A stretch of 22,874 nucleotides of DNA from GCA-2688775 sp035288865 (GCA_035288865.1 DATDZA010000050.1:1-22874), one strand, 5' to 3'. Shown: positions 1 through 7,023, counted from the first letter of the stretch. Notes: generated from the sequence alone by a model not told the origin. Program-made: numbers and translations.

Positions 1-1
1 T

Positions 2-58
2 ACGTGGGAGAAGACTGACTTGGCTGAGACTTTGAGGAAAGAAGCCGGATTGCAGTAA
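2..58 (+). CDS. C-terminal tail of a gene truncated by the window edge
   Basis: An open frame enters from the left edge and ends at TAA 56-58. The visible 18 residues read TWEKTDLAETLRKEAGLQ. I do not recognise the family from this tail. It is treated as real because a second diverged copy lies at 1040-1093 and keeps the same reading frame, with mostly conservative or synonymous differences. No ribosome-binding site or start is visible. The Fic gene begins about 70 bp downstream with its own promoter, so the two are probably transcribed separately. Confidence 0.6.
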   Translation, partial: TWEKTDLAETLRKEAGLQ

Positions 59-70
59 TTCCTTTTTATA

Positions 71-120
71 TTACGTCACATTTTAAGCAAAAACACAAGA
101 TTTATATATTTGTGACGTAA
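71..120 (+). promoter_or_regulatory. fic promoter with a perfect 10-bp inverted repeat around the TATA box
   Basis: The arms TTACGTCACA (71-80) and TGTGACGTAA (111-120) are exact reverse complements, 30 bp apart. Between them sits an archaeal-type TATA box, TTTATATA (101-108), about 26 bp before the ATG at 131. One arm abuts the TATA box on its downstream side, where a bound repressor would block polymerase recruitment. This arrangement suggests an operator. No regulator gene is adjacent, so the binding protein is unknown. Confidence 0.6.
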
Positions 121-130
121 ATATCTTTCT

Positions 131-1015
131 ATGGTTAATTTAAGGATAAAGGAGGTAAATCATAAGAAATATTATTATCTTGAACATACTATCAGGAATG
201 GCAATAAATTTGCCAATAAAAGAAAGTATCTCGGCTCAGAAATTCCAAAAGATATAGAAATTATCAAAGAAAAATTTATGCACGAAATATTTCTGGAAAA
301 ATTCAAAAAAGCTCTTGATACAATAAAAAGAAAATTTAGAGAGGATTTTGCCTCTTACCCGCCTTCTGCAAAGGAAAAGTACATTGAATCTTTTATGATT
401 AAGTTCACTTATAATACCAACAGAATTGAGGGAAGCACGCTATCACTAAAAGAAACTGCTGATTTATTGCAGCAGCACATTACTCCAAAAAATAAGCCAA
501 TTGGTGATGTAAAAGAGACCGAAGCCCATAAAAAAGTCTTTTACCAAATGCTCGGGCATAGGAAAGAGCTGAATCTTGGAACTGTCCTTTACTGGCACAA
601 GCTGCTTTTACAGGATACAAAACCCGACATAGCCTGGGTAATCAGGCAGCATCAAGTGGCAATTGCCAGAAGCAAAGCAGAGCTTCCAATTCCTGCAGAG
701 CTTGATGTATTGTTGCATGAATTTTTTATTTGGTATAATAAAAATAAGGATAAGCTCAATCCGGTAGTTCTCGCTGCATTAGTCCACTTAAAATTTGTAA
801 CAATTCATCCGTTCAGCGATGGAAATGGAAGAATTTCAAGATTAATGATGAATTTTGTTTTAAATAAATATGGGCATCCAATGCTAAGCATAGAGTATAC
901 TAATCGAAACAGCTATTACAATGCCCTGGAAAGAAGCCAGACTAAAAACAAGGAATATATTTTTGTCCAGTACCTGATTAAAAGATATATAAAGTTTTAC
1001 AGAAAATATTGTTAA
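131..1015 (+). CDS. Fic (filamentation induced by cAMP) domain protein
   Basis: A 294-residue Fic-family enzyme. Fic proteins usually transfer AMP, or another nucleotide-derived group, to hydroxyl side chains of target proteins. The diagnostic motif HPFSDGNGR is at residues 226-234, with His226 the expected catalytic base. An inhibitory-helix motif of the (S/T)xxxE(G/N) type is present as TNRIEG at 96-101, before the Fic core. This suggests a class II, self-inhibited enzyme. Residues 1-45 form a lysine/tyrosine-rich stretch (KKYYYLEH, KRKYLG) like the beta-strand N-terminus seen on some archaeal Fic proteins. A TATA box at 101-108 puts transcription start near this ATG, so the mRNA is nearly leaderless. 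The gene is flanked by two copies of a gene 3' end and has no partner antitoxin next to it. The target protein cannot be told from sequence. The family call is secure. Confidence 0.93.
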   Translation: MVNLRIKEVNHKKYYYLEHTIRNGNKFANKRKYLGSEIPKDIEIIKEKFMHEIFLEKFKKALDTIKRKFREDFASYPPSAKEKYIESFMIKFTYNTNRIEGSTLSLKETADLLQQHITPKNKPIGDVKETEAHKKVFYQMLGHRKELNLGTVLYWHKLLLQDTKPDIAWVIRQHQVAIARSKAELPIPAELDVLLHEFFIWYNKNKDKLNPVVLAALVHLKFVTIHPFSDGNGRISRLMMNFVLNKYGHPMLSIEYTNRNSYYNALERSQTKNKEYIFVQYLIKRYIKFYRKYC

Positions 1016-1039
1016 ATATTAAAATTGTAAACCCGCAAA

Positions 1040-1093
1040 ACGTGGGAGAGAATTGACATCGCTGAGACACTTAGGAAGGAAGCTGGATTGTAA
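1040..1093 (+). pseudogene. Duplicated 3' end of the gene that ends at 58 (remnant)
   Basis: Reading from 1040 to the TAA at 1091-1093 gives TWERIDIAETLRKEAGL. This matches the tail at 2-52 at 14 of 17 residues and, by hand count, 41 of 51 bases. Several differences are silent (ACT/ACA, TTG/CTT, AAA/AAG, GCC/GCT), so both copies seem to have evolved as coding sequence. The frame is closed upstream by a TAA at 1028-1030 and has no start, so it cannot be a gene as it stands. Some similarity continues past the stop (a TTAAGCAAA stretch occurs after both copies). It is either the leftover of a tandem paralogue or the right boundary of an insertion carrying fic. Confidence 0.65.
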
Positions 1094-1145
1094 AATCTTA
1101 AGCAAAGGTTTTTATTGAATGTTTCTTTTCTCGTATTCTAAAACT

Positions 1146-1718
1146 ATGACAATTGCAAAAAAAACAGGCCTCGTTGCACTTTTGACAGCTATAGGGGTGT
1201 TCTCTTTTCCCCAATCAACGAATGGAGTAGGGCAGTTTTCCAGTGACTTGGTTGAACAATCTCAGCCTAGGATAACTACTAAATCAACAATTGATTATAT
1301 TGTTAGCAAGATTAAAGAATATAACAAAGTAAATAGCAATTTTATCCCGGGTCAAGATTACACTGCAGAAGGCTACAATGACCAACTCGGTTCACGCGTA
1401 AATTTCATTTACGTGGAATCTGGAGGAAATGCTGTTTTAAGGACAGTTTTAATTGACAAGCCTTATAGCCGTATCGCACAGGCAATAGTGACTGATGAAA
1501 AAACTGAAAATGGAATGGCTTATGTTACTCTTATAGAACATTTAATAAGAGGTCAGCCGAATTCCGAACCAACCACCATGGAGCGTCTCGTAATGGGCGA
1601 AAAAGCAGCAGAAATTGAATTGTCTCGTTTTCACCCAGTATACTCAAAATTAAATGAATTAAAAAAAATTTATAGCGGTGCTTTGCGATTTACGAAATTT
1701 TCTTTGCCGCCAAATTAG
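1146..1718 (+). CDS. Small exported protein of unknown function
   Basis: A 190-residue protein with no family I recognise. It starts MTIAKKTGLVALLTAIGVFS: a short basic end followed by a hydrophobic stretch to about residue 21, which looks like a signal peptide or N-terminal anchor. The rest is soluble-looking and mixed in composition, with no cysteine pairs and no obvious catalytic motif. An ATG nine codons upstream (1119) is in frame. I prefer 1146 because the TATA-like TTTTTATT at 1109-1116 predicts transcription starting near 1138, downstream of that first ATG. It converges on agmatine deiminase with about 5 bp between the stop codons. A second small exported unknown protein lies at the other end of the window (22355) but shares no clear sequence with it. 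Confidence 0.72.
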   Translation: MTIAKKTGLVALLTAIGVFSFPQSTNGVGQFSSDLVEQSQPRITTKSTIDYIVSKIKEYNKVNSNFIPGQDYTAEGYNDQLGSRVNFIYVESGGNAVLRTVLIDKPYSRIAQAIVTDEKTENGMAYVTLIEHLIRGQPNSEPTTMERLVMGEKAAEIELSRFHPVYSKLNELKKIYSGALRFTKFSLPPN

Positions 1719-1723
1719 AATAA

Positions 1724-2740
1724 TTAAACCCTCGGCTCCTGCTGAGTCCTGCAGTGTATTGTTCCGCCGCCAAAAACTAATTTTCTGCAGTTAATTCCAA
1801 TTATTTTTCTGGAAAGGAAACATTTTCCGAGTATCTCCAAAGCTTGCTTGTCATTCTTGTGCTCAAATATCGGAACAAGAACACAATCATTTGCTATCAG
1901 AAAATTCGCATAGGTTGCAGGCAATATCTTTCCTTCATGCTCATAATAAGGCATCGGGAGCTCAATAATCTTAAATCTTCCATCTTTTTTTAATATTTCA
2001 AAGTTTTCATTTAGAGCTTTATGATTAGGGTCGTCCGGCGGAGCCTTTGAGCATAAAATTGTCTTTTCATCGACAAATCTTGCAATGTCATCTATATGTC
2101 CGTCAGTGTCATCATTTTCTATGCCTTCTTTTAGCCACAAAATTTCATCAACACCCAAAAATTCCTTAAGATAAGCTTCAATCTCTTTTCTTGAAAGGGA
2201 AGGATTTCTGTTTTTATTTAGCAGGCATTGCTCTGATGTCATGCAGATTCCTTTTCCATTAACATCTATTGAGCCGCCTTCAAGAACAATTCCGGGCCTA
2301 AAACTTTTTAATTTCAAAAACTTGCTCAGCTTTTCAGGAATTACTTTATCCTGCAGCAAATCATCATACTTATTACCCCAGGCATTGAATTCCCAGTGAA
2401 CATAAGCTTTTTCTTTTGTTTTTTCATTGATAATAAAAATAGGGCCGCAATCCCGCATCCACGCATCAACATTTGGAACCCTGTAAAAAACAACCTGATT
2501 TAAGTCAACTTTCGCATTTTTTAATTTTTCTTGTGCTCCTTTCTCTTCTTTTTCATCATTTACAAGCAGTTTTACTTTTTCTCCCGTGTGCATGCCTTTT
2601 ATTATTTCAACATAAGTATCTTCTATTTCAGAAGGATTTTCCCACGTATTTTTATCATGAGGCCATGCAAGCCATGTTGCTTCATGTCGTTCCCATTCAG
2701 CAGGCATCCTGAAGCCGAGTGATTTTGGAGTTTGTGTCAT
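1724..2740 (-). CDS. aguA: Agmatine deiminase (peptidylarginine deiminase-like family)
   Basis: Hydrolyses agmatine to N-carbamoylputrescine and ammonia, a cytosolic step toward putrescine. With the start at 2740 the protein has 338 residues, close to the family norm. The catalytic set is visible: Asp97 in WMRDCGP, Glu154 in LEGGSIDVNG, His215 in DTDGHIDD, and the nucleophile Cys330 in GGGTIHCRTQQEP near the C-terminus. The frame is open further upstream to 2851, but that extension is hydrophobic, unlike the family, and overlaps the divergent gene at 2826. A TATA-like TTTATTAA near 2768 on this strand also fits a leaderless start at 2740. N-carbamoylputrescine amidase lies one gene upstream on the same strand, with a divergently oriented membrane methyltransferase between them. 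Substrate assignment is by family and context. Confidence 0.93.
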   Translation of the reverse strand: MTQTPKSLGFRMPAEWERHEATWLAWPHDKNTWENPSEIEDTYVEIIKGMHTGEKVKLLVNDEKEEKGAQEKLKNAKVDLNQVVFYRVPNVDAWMRDCGPIFIINEKTKEKAYVHWEFNAWGNKYDDLLQDKVIPEKLSKFLKLKSFRPGIVLEGGSIDVNGKGICMTSEQCLLNKNRNPSLSRKEIEAYLKEFLGVDEILWLKEGIENDDTDGHIDDIARFVDEKTILCSKAPPDDPNHKALNENFEILKKDGRFKIIELPMPYYEHEGKILPATYANFLIANDCVLVPIFEHKNDKQALEILGKCFLSRKIIGINCRKLVFGGGTIHCRTQQEPRV

Positions 2741-2825
2741 AAGAAAGGGTAAAATTAAGTTGTTAATAAAATTATTTGTTATTCCGGGGAAAAGTATATA
2801 AGATTTGCCAATTGCACCTTGAATA

Positions 2826-3791
2826 ATGAAAAACGCAGCCATCAAAAACAATGCAATAAATTCCTACCTTTCAAGTGTTTTTGTCTATTCAATAGCTGTT
2901 TTTATGTTTAGAAACTTAAAATATTACAAGACAACCATTAATCCATCTGCTCAATTCACCTTGCTGGGTTTGTTAATTGTTTATTTACTATTAGCGCCCA
3001 TTTTCTACTTTTGGCTGAAGAGAGAAGTGCCATTAAGCAAGCCTTACTTGTTTTTGGCATGCCTGAAAAAATTTATTGTAAACTCAATCACTTCAAAAAA
3101 GGAAGCTATAAGAAGAGATGAAAAAGTTGCTTTTCTCTTTATCATGGTAAAATTATTTTTCCTGCCAACCATGATTAGCTTTTTCTTCGATAATCTTAAC
3201 TCAATAATAAGCATACTGAAGAATTTTAATTTATATTCACTCATTATTACTTCGATATTCCTGCTTGATACGTTAATATTTTCAATAGGATATGCTTTCG
3301 AGGGAAAAATACTGAAGAATATAGTTAAGTCTGTTGAGCCTACTTTATTTGGGTGGGCTGTTGCATTGGTTTGCTATCCGCCCTTTAATTCTTATGCCGG
3401 CAGATTCGTGCCATGGGGAGCCAATGACCATGTATTCTTCTGGAGCGCCAAATTAACAATTGCGTTTAGAATTTTAATTGTGCTGCTGCTTATCATTTAT
3501 CTTTGGGCTTCTTTTGCATTAGGCACAAAAGCTTCTAACTTAACTAACAGGGGAATAGTAACCAAATTCCCTTACAGCATTGTGAGGCATCCTGCCTACC
3601 TGGCCAAAAATCTTACCTGGTGGATTGCCATATTGCCGGTTATGAGCATGAAATTTGCATTGGGCATGTTTTTTTGGAGCACTATCTATTATTTTAGGGC
3701 AATAACCGAAGAGAAACATTTAAGCCATGACCCAAAATATCTTAGTTATTGCAGAAAAGTCGGGTATAAGTTTATACCGTATGTGATATAA
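2826..3791 (+). CDS. Membrane methyltransferase of the isoprenylcysteine/phospholipid methyltransferase type
   Basis: A 321-residue integral membrane protein with about six or seven hydrophobic segments. The C-terminal third carries the hallmarks of the ICMT/PEMT superfamily: NRGIVTKFPYSIVRHPAYLA (residues 241-260), with the conserved R-H-P-x-Y core, followed by a paired helix and then RAITEEKHL...YLSYCRKVGYKFIP (291-318). In this family these segments bind S-adenosylmethionine and methylate lipids or prenylated cysteine at the membrane. The N-terminal 200 residues are additional membrane helices without a recognised domain. A TATA box at 2794-2801 predicts transcription beginning at about 2822, giving a leaderless mRNA. 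It sits between two polyamine genes on the opposite strand, and nothing links it to that pathway except possible use of AdoMet. The substrate is unknown. Confidence 0.82.
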   Translation: MKNAAIKNNAINSYLSSVFVYSIAVFMFRNLKYYKTTINPSAQFTLLGLLIVYLLLAPIFYFWLKREVPLSKPYLFLACLKKFIVNSITSKKEAIRRDEKVAFLFIMVKLFFLPTMISFFFDNLNSIISILKNFNLYSLIITSIFLLDTLIFSIGYAFEGKILKNIVKSVEPTLFGWAVALVCYPPFNSYAGRFVPWGANDHVFFWSAKLTIAFRILIVLLLIIYLWASFALGTKASNLTNRGIVTKFPYSIVRHPAYLAKNLTWWIAILPVMSMKFALGMFFWSTIYYFRAITEEKHLSHDPKYLSYCRKVGYKFIPYVI

Positions 3792-3794
3792 ATT

Positions 3795-4655
3795 CTATAT
3801 CTCCGTCAAATCCCTATAACTCATCGGCCTTCTGTTTTTCAAAAATCCCCAGCCTTCCTGCGAGCTTGCGACTTTGCTTAAATCAATTTCAGCAACTAAA
3901 ACTTCTTCTTTCTTGCCGCTTGCCCTTGCTACAACTTCCCCAAAAGGATCTGCAACAAAACTTCCGCCCCAGAAATCAATATCATCTTCTTTTCCAACAC
4001 GATTGACGGCAGCAACATAAATTCCGTTCATTGAAGCATGGCCGCACATTGCATTTTCCCATCTTTGCGCTGAGAACGGCTCGAGTTTCTTCATTTCTTT
4101 TGTCCAGCCAATTGCTGTCGGGTAAAAAATAATCTGAGCGCCTTTCAGAGCATTGATTCTTGCTGCTTCTGGAAACCATTGATCATAGCATATCAAAGGG
4201 GCAATTTTTATTCCGTGCAAATCAGCCTGCACATATCCAGCATTACCGGACGAAAAATAAAACTGCTCATAGTATTTTGGATCGTGGGGAATGTGAATCT
4301 TGCGGTACTTTGCCCTTAGTTTGCCGTTCTTATCAAAAATTAAGGCAGTATTGTAGTATTTTCCGTCTTCCCCTTTCTCGAAAAGTGAGCCGCCGACAAG
4401 AGCAACCTTGTTTTGCTTCGCTGTTTGGGAAAGAAAATGAGATATTTTTCCCGGAATGACTTCAGCGAGCTCAAAAAGTTCCTTTTTTTCGCTCTGACAG
4501 AAATATTTCATTGCAAACAATTCCTGCAAACAGATAATTGAAGCGCCCCTCTTTGCCGCCTGAGCCGCAAATTTAGCCGTATTATCCAAATTTTTATCCA
4601 AATCTTTGCCCACTTTTGCCTGCACAAGCCCGATTTTGAGTTTTTGATTTGGCAT
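3795..4655 (-). CDS. aguB: N-carbamoylputrescine amidase (nitrilase superfamily)
   Basis: A 286-residue carbon-nitrogen hydrolase that should convert N-carbamoylputrescine to putrescine, CO2 and ammonia. The nitrilase catalytic triad is in place: Glu45 (CLQELFAMKYFC), Lys119 (KYRKIHIP) and nucleophile Cys156 (LICYDQWFPEAAR). The CLQELFAMKYFCQ and HIPHDPKYYEQFYF segments resemble bacterial and plant AguB rather than general nitrilases. The close agmatine deiminase makes the substrate call stronger. The ATG at 4655 is preceded by A/T-rich promoter-like DNA (about 4670-4690), and a leaderless start fits. It lies 293 bp downstream of the decarboxylase gene on the same strand. That gap holds a candidate structured RNA on the opposite strand. 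Its stop is only 3 bp from the end of the convergent methyltransferase gene. Confidence 0.92.
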   Translation of the reverse strand: MPNQKLKIGLVQAKVGKDLDKNLDNTAKFAAQAAKRGASIICLQELFAMKYFCQSEKKELFELAEVIPGKISHFLSQTAKQNKVALVGGSLFEKGEDGKYYNTALIFDKNGKLRAKYRKIHIPHDPKYYEQFYFSSGNAGYVQADLHGIKIAPLICYDQWFPEAARINALKGAQIIFYPTAIGWTKEMKKLEPFSAQRWENAMCGHASMNGIYVAAVNRVGKEDDIDFWGGSFVADPFGEVVARASGKKEEVLVAEIDLSKVASSQEGWGFLKNRRPMSYRDLTEI

Positions 4656-4802
4656 TTAGGGTTTAAAATTTTTATTATTTTATTTTTTAGCTTTTTAATT
4701 TCAATCAGGGGAACATTGCTTGTTGCTCTCAACCGAATACTTATAGTTTCCACACCCTATCGATGATTTTCTTTTATTGATTACAATTTTGGTTAAATTC
4801 TT

Positions 4803-4883
4803 TAGTGCGGGGGGCTAACTTAATGCGCATCGAGTGCAACTTTGAGTTCCCTCCCGGGGGATGTTAGTTCATTTCAGGGTTTT
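4803..4883 (+). ncRNA. Candidate small structured RNA in the polyamine cluster
   Basis: The gap between aguB and the decarboxylase holds a G/C-rich island in AT-rich DNA that folds compactly when read on the plus strand. An 8-bp closing stem pairs 4812-4819 with 4863-4870 (two G-U pairs). Inside are a hairpin 4824-4828/4834-4838 with loop ATCGA, and a hairpin 4848-4852/4857-4861. An alternative 4-bp hairpin (AACT/AGTT, 4838-4848) would make it cloverleaf-like. The G-U pairs become C-A mismatches on the other strand, so the plus strand is favoured. A TATA-like CTTTTATT at 4771-4778 predicts transcription start near 4801, and a T-run at about 4880-4884 could end it. There is no long open frame. 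It does not match tRNA, or any riboswitch I can recall. The ends are estimates. Confidence 0.45.
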
Positions 4884-4948
4884 TGAATTAAAATTTTCAG
4901 ACCACCGTGGATAATAACTCAAACCAAAATAAAACTTTTGAAAGAAAT

Positions 4949-5368
4949 CTAATGTTCTACAAGTATGCCTTGGCTATTTTGATGCTTGTGTTCCTTCGAC
5001 GGGAAGTCAAGACCCCTCTTCTGGATTCTGATTTCGTGCTTTTTGGCGTCGAAAGCTCCAAGGAGGTACTTAATGGCTTTCTCAGTCTCAAACTCCCTGC
5101 ATGAGAAGATGTCCATGAACACATAATCCTGATCCGGGAAAGTGTGTATGCTGATGTGGCTTTCGGCAATCATGACAAAACCCGACATTCCTGGAGTGCC
5201 GTCTGCAAATTTATCCAGCCACTTCGCCACATATGGCAAAGTCATCTTAGTCATGCCTATTTTAGCCGGCAAGTTGTTCAGAACATCATACACCAACGAA
5301 TAAGATCCTAATTTCCTCTTATCGCACCTTGATGCGTCAATCGTTACGTGCAAACCAAATTCGCTCAT
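4949..5368 (-). CDS. speH: Pyruvoyl-dependent AdoMet decarboxylase / arginine decarboxylase proenzyme
   Basis: A 139-residue proenzyme of the short (class 1B) AdoMetDC family. The self-cleavage site is clear: Glu69-Ser70 in AESHISIHTFPD. Ser70 would become the pyruvoyl group of the alpha chain, with His75 and Cys90 (FMDIFSC) matching the processing and proton-donor residues by spacing. Classic members make decarboxylated AdoMet for spermidine synthesis. In Crenarchaeota a close relative is an arginine decarboxylase that makes agmatine. Because agmatine deiminase and AguB are in the same cluster, arginine as substrate is a real possibility, and sequence reading alone does not settle it. The start at 5368 has TATA-like A/T-rich DNA at about 5411-5433. 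The 3' end contains a basic, charged tail. Confidence 0.88.
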   Translation of the reverse strand: MSEFGLHVTIDASRCDKRKLGSYSLVYDVLNNLPAKIGMTKMTLPYVAKWLDKFADGTPGMSGFVMIAESHISIHTFPDQDYVFMDIFSCREFETEKAIKYLLGAFDAKKHEIRIQKRGLDFPSKEHKHQNSQGILVEH

Positions 5369-5399
5369 TTTTGTTTTTCTCTGTAAAAACTTTGATTTT

Positions 5400-5676
5400 A
5401 TTTTTTAAAATATTATAAAACTAGTATTTAAATCTTTTTATTTTTTTGTTTTTTCGACGATGATTCTTTGAAAAAAATATCTGTTTTTCGCTGTTTTTTG
5501 GCGCAAAATTTTCGCTGCAAAAAGTTCTCGACGAGAAAATTTTTTCGTGTTTTTTAAAATTTTTTTGGAAAAAAAATATTTTTTCGCTTAAAAAATAATT
5601 TTTATGGATTTTTGAAAATTTTTTGTGATTTTATTTAAAAATAAGCTAAAGTTGGGCATGTGTCTGCAAGATTTTT
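5400..5676. other. Homopolymer-rich non-coding stretch with repeated TTTTTCG words
   Basis: About 280 bp with no credible gene. It is dominated by runs of T and A on the plus strand. TTTTCG or TCTCG words occur at about 5455, 5489, 5513, 5529, 5546 and 5585, and a perfect 6-bp-arm palindrome TTCTCGACGAGAA lies at about 5525-5537. The spacing is irregular. The end nearest 5368 must hold the decarboxylase promoter (TATA-like sequence around 5411-5433 on the minus strand). The rest may be strongly bent DNA or an A/T-rich untranslated region. I see no rho-independent terminator pairing. Confidence 0.4.
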
Positions 5677-5829
5677 TCAGTGGTGGCCATTTTTTGACTG
5701 TTTTTCAGAATTCTTTTCCCGGGACTCCCTGAGCTTTGCCAAGTCAAGCTCACAGAAATAGCAGTAAATCTCGTCGGGTGTCAAGCTTCTGCCGCACTGT
5801 GGGCATTTTTCAGAGTGGTGGTGTTCCAT
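5677..5829 (-). CDS. Mini zinc-ribbon protein (50 residues)
   Basis: A short frame reading MEHHHSEKCPQCGRSLTPDE and onward. Two cysteine pairs, C9xxC12 and C23xxC26, form a zinc-ribbon or rubredoxin-knuckle pattern, and the tail is charged and hydrophilic. It has no transmembrane segment. The ATG (5829-5827) follows the stop of the M50 protease by one base, so it is almost certainly the last gene of that operon and translationally coupled. Small double-CxxC proteins of this size are common in archaea and are often of unknown function. Binding zinc is inferred from the motif. A role with the protease next to it is only suggested by position. Confidence 0.75.
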   Translation of the reverse strand: MEHHHSEKCPQCGRSLTPDEIYCYFCELDLAKLRESREKNSEKQSKNGHH

Positions 5830-5830
5830 T

Positions 5831-6448
5831 TTACGCTGCAAGTTTCATAAAATTATTTGCCAGCATCAGCAAAACCGATGCTCCGACAATCAATCCATAA
5901 ACCAATTTGTTCCATCTCAGGATTTTGGAACCGTCAAACATGCCAAATGGAATCATGTTGAACAAAGCAAGCCATGAATTTATTACAAAGCCATAAAATG
6001 ACACTTCCTTAAATAGTTTTGGCAGCGCAAGAAAGCTCAATCCCAGGAAAATTAATGATAGGGCAATGTTTACCAACGGCCCGGCAGCAGAAATCTTGCC
6101 GTTTCTTGAGTTGCTCACCCTGCCGGAAATCATTACAGCGCCCGGAGCCGCGAAAACAAAACCAAAAAATGACATTCCGATTGCAAGCAGCAGCATTTTG
6201 TCAAACGACCTGAATTCGGCAAAACAGCCGTATTTCTGTGCCACAATCTTGTGGCCCAACTCGTGAAAAAGAAATCCTATGCCGACAGTCAGCGAAGCTA
6301 TGACGAATTTGGAATAAAAATCTGAGATTGACGTGCTAAGGATGATGCCAAAAGCTATCGAGACAGCAACCCAGGCTTTGAGAATGTCCCTAATCTCAAC
6401 TTCAGAAGTGCTGATGCTGCCTATCCGAATTTGATTAATAGAATGCAT
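5831..6448 (-). CDS. M50-family (site-2 protease) membrane zinc metalloprotease
   Basis: A 205-residue polytopic membrane protein. The zinc-binding motif HELGH is at residues 62-66 inside a hydrophobic helix, and the second active-site motif NMIPFGMFDG is at 164-173 (metal ligand Asp172). Members cut substrate proteins within the membrane, typically membrane-tethered regulators or signal-peptide remnants. There are about five hydrophobic segments and no PDZ or CBS domain, so this is a minimal form of the family. It starts 5 bp after the DUF655 stop and ends 1 bp before the small zinc-ribbon gene, making it the middle of a four-gene operon. The substrate is unknown. Confidence 0.92.
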   Translation of the reverse strand: MHSINQIRIGSISTSEVEIRDILKAWVAVSIAFGIILSTSISDFYSKFVIASLTVGIGFLFHELGHKIVAQKYGCFAEFRSFDKMLLLAIGMSFFGFVFAAPGAVMISGRVSNSRNGKISAAGPLVNIALSLIFLGLSFLALPKLFKEVSFYGFVINSWLALFNMIPFGMFDGSKILRWNKLVYGLIVGASVLLMLANNFMKLAA

Positions 6449-6453
6449 TTTAC

Positions 6454-7023
6454 TTAAATATCAACAAAAAGCCTGTGCTTCTCCTTGCCTTCCAGCTCCT
6501 GCGAAATTCTTCTCTGCACTGCCTTCTCCGGGTCTGGCAACAGCTTAACCCTGTTCTTTAAGTCCGCAAAGCTATCGAACGGTTTTTCATCTCTCGATTC
6601 TAATATCTGCCACATGTGCTTCTTTCCGAGCCCCGGCAAAAGCTCCAGCTGGTGCATTCTCGTGCTTAGCGGCTGGGCTTTATTGAAAAATTCTATAAAT
6701 TTCTTTTCGTCTTTCGTTATGATGTCCTTTATCACGTATTCAAGCTCTGATTTGGCAGTTGCAGTTAATTTATCCACGCTGATTTTGCCGATTATATGAT
6801 GTATCTTGTCCCTTTTCCCGTCTCCAATGTAAACATTTTCAAAGGGAGTTAGGTGAATTCCTTTTTTTGGCACCAGCTCAAGAAGTATGAAACGCTCTTT
6901 TCCCAAAGCCTGCGCCACCGGAGTCTTCATGTACATCGGCCGTTCATCGTAGGGGTAGCCATTTGGCAGGAAGTCCAGCACTATTGCAATCTCTTCCTTT
7001 AATCTTTCCGCTTCCATAATCAT
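6454..7023 (-). CDS. DUF655 family protein, predicted RNA-binding
   Basis: A 189-residue archaeal conserved protein (DUF655/COG1491 family by recognition). The N-terminus contains EEIAIVLDFLPNGYPYDERP and ALGKERFILLELVPKKG, followed by an OB-like segment (residues 50-75). The C-terminal half carries a helix-hairpin-helix, LLPGLGKKHMWQIL. The biochemical role is not established. In many archaea it sits beside rpl21e, rpo4 and ksgA, which points to ribosome or RNA metabolism. Its ATG overlaps the stop of the upstream gene as ATGA (7020-7023), indicating translational coupling and supporting M1 over the ATG two codons later. ksgA is not next to it here; an M50 protease is. Confidence 0.9.
   Translation of the reverse strand: MIMEAERLKEEIAIVLDFLPNGYPYDERPMYMKTPVAQALGKERFILLELVPKKGIHLTPFENVYIGDGKRDKIHHIIGKISVDKLTATAKSELEYVIKDIITKDEKKFIEFFNKAQPLSTRMHQLELLPGLGKKHMWQILESRDEKPFDSFADLKNRVKLLPDPEKAVQRRISQELEGKEKHRLFVDI

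Noticed and set aside
2741..2851. Upstream extension of agmatine deiminase
   Set aside because: The extra residues are hydrophobic and unlike the family, they overlap the divergent gene start, and a promoter sits within them.
4160..4753. Open frames on both strands overlapping aguB
   Set aside because: They lie over a well-supported nitrilase-family gene in other frames, with compositions unlike proteins and no family match.
4803..4883. tRNA or known riboswitch identity for the structured RNA
   Set aside because: There is no seven-base acceptor stem with a T-loop, and no match to the SAM, preQ1, fluoride or guanidine riboswitch cores I know.
4907..5104. Plus-strand frame antisense to the decarboxylase
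   Set aside because: It overlaps the conserved 3' half of the decarboxylase, has low-complexity sequence and no domain.
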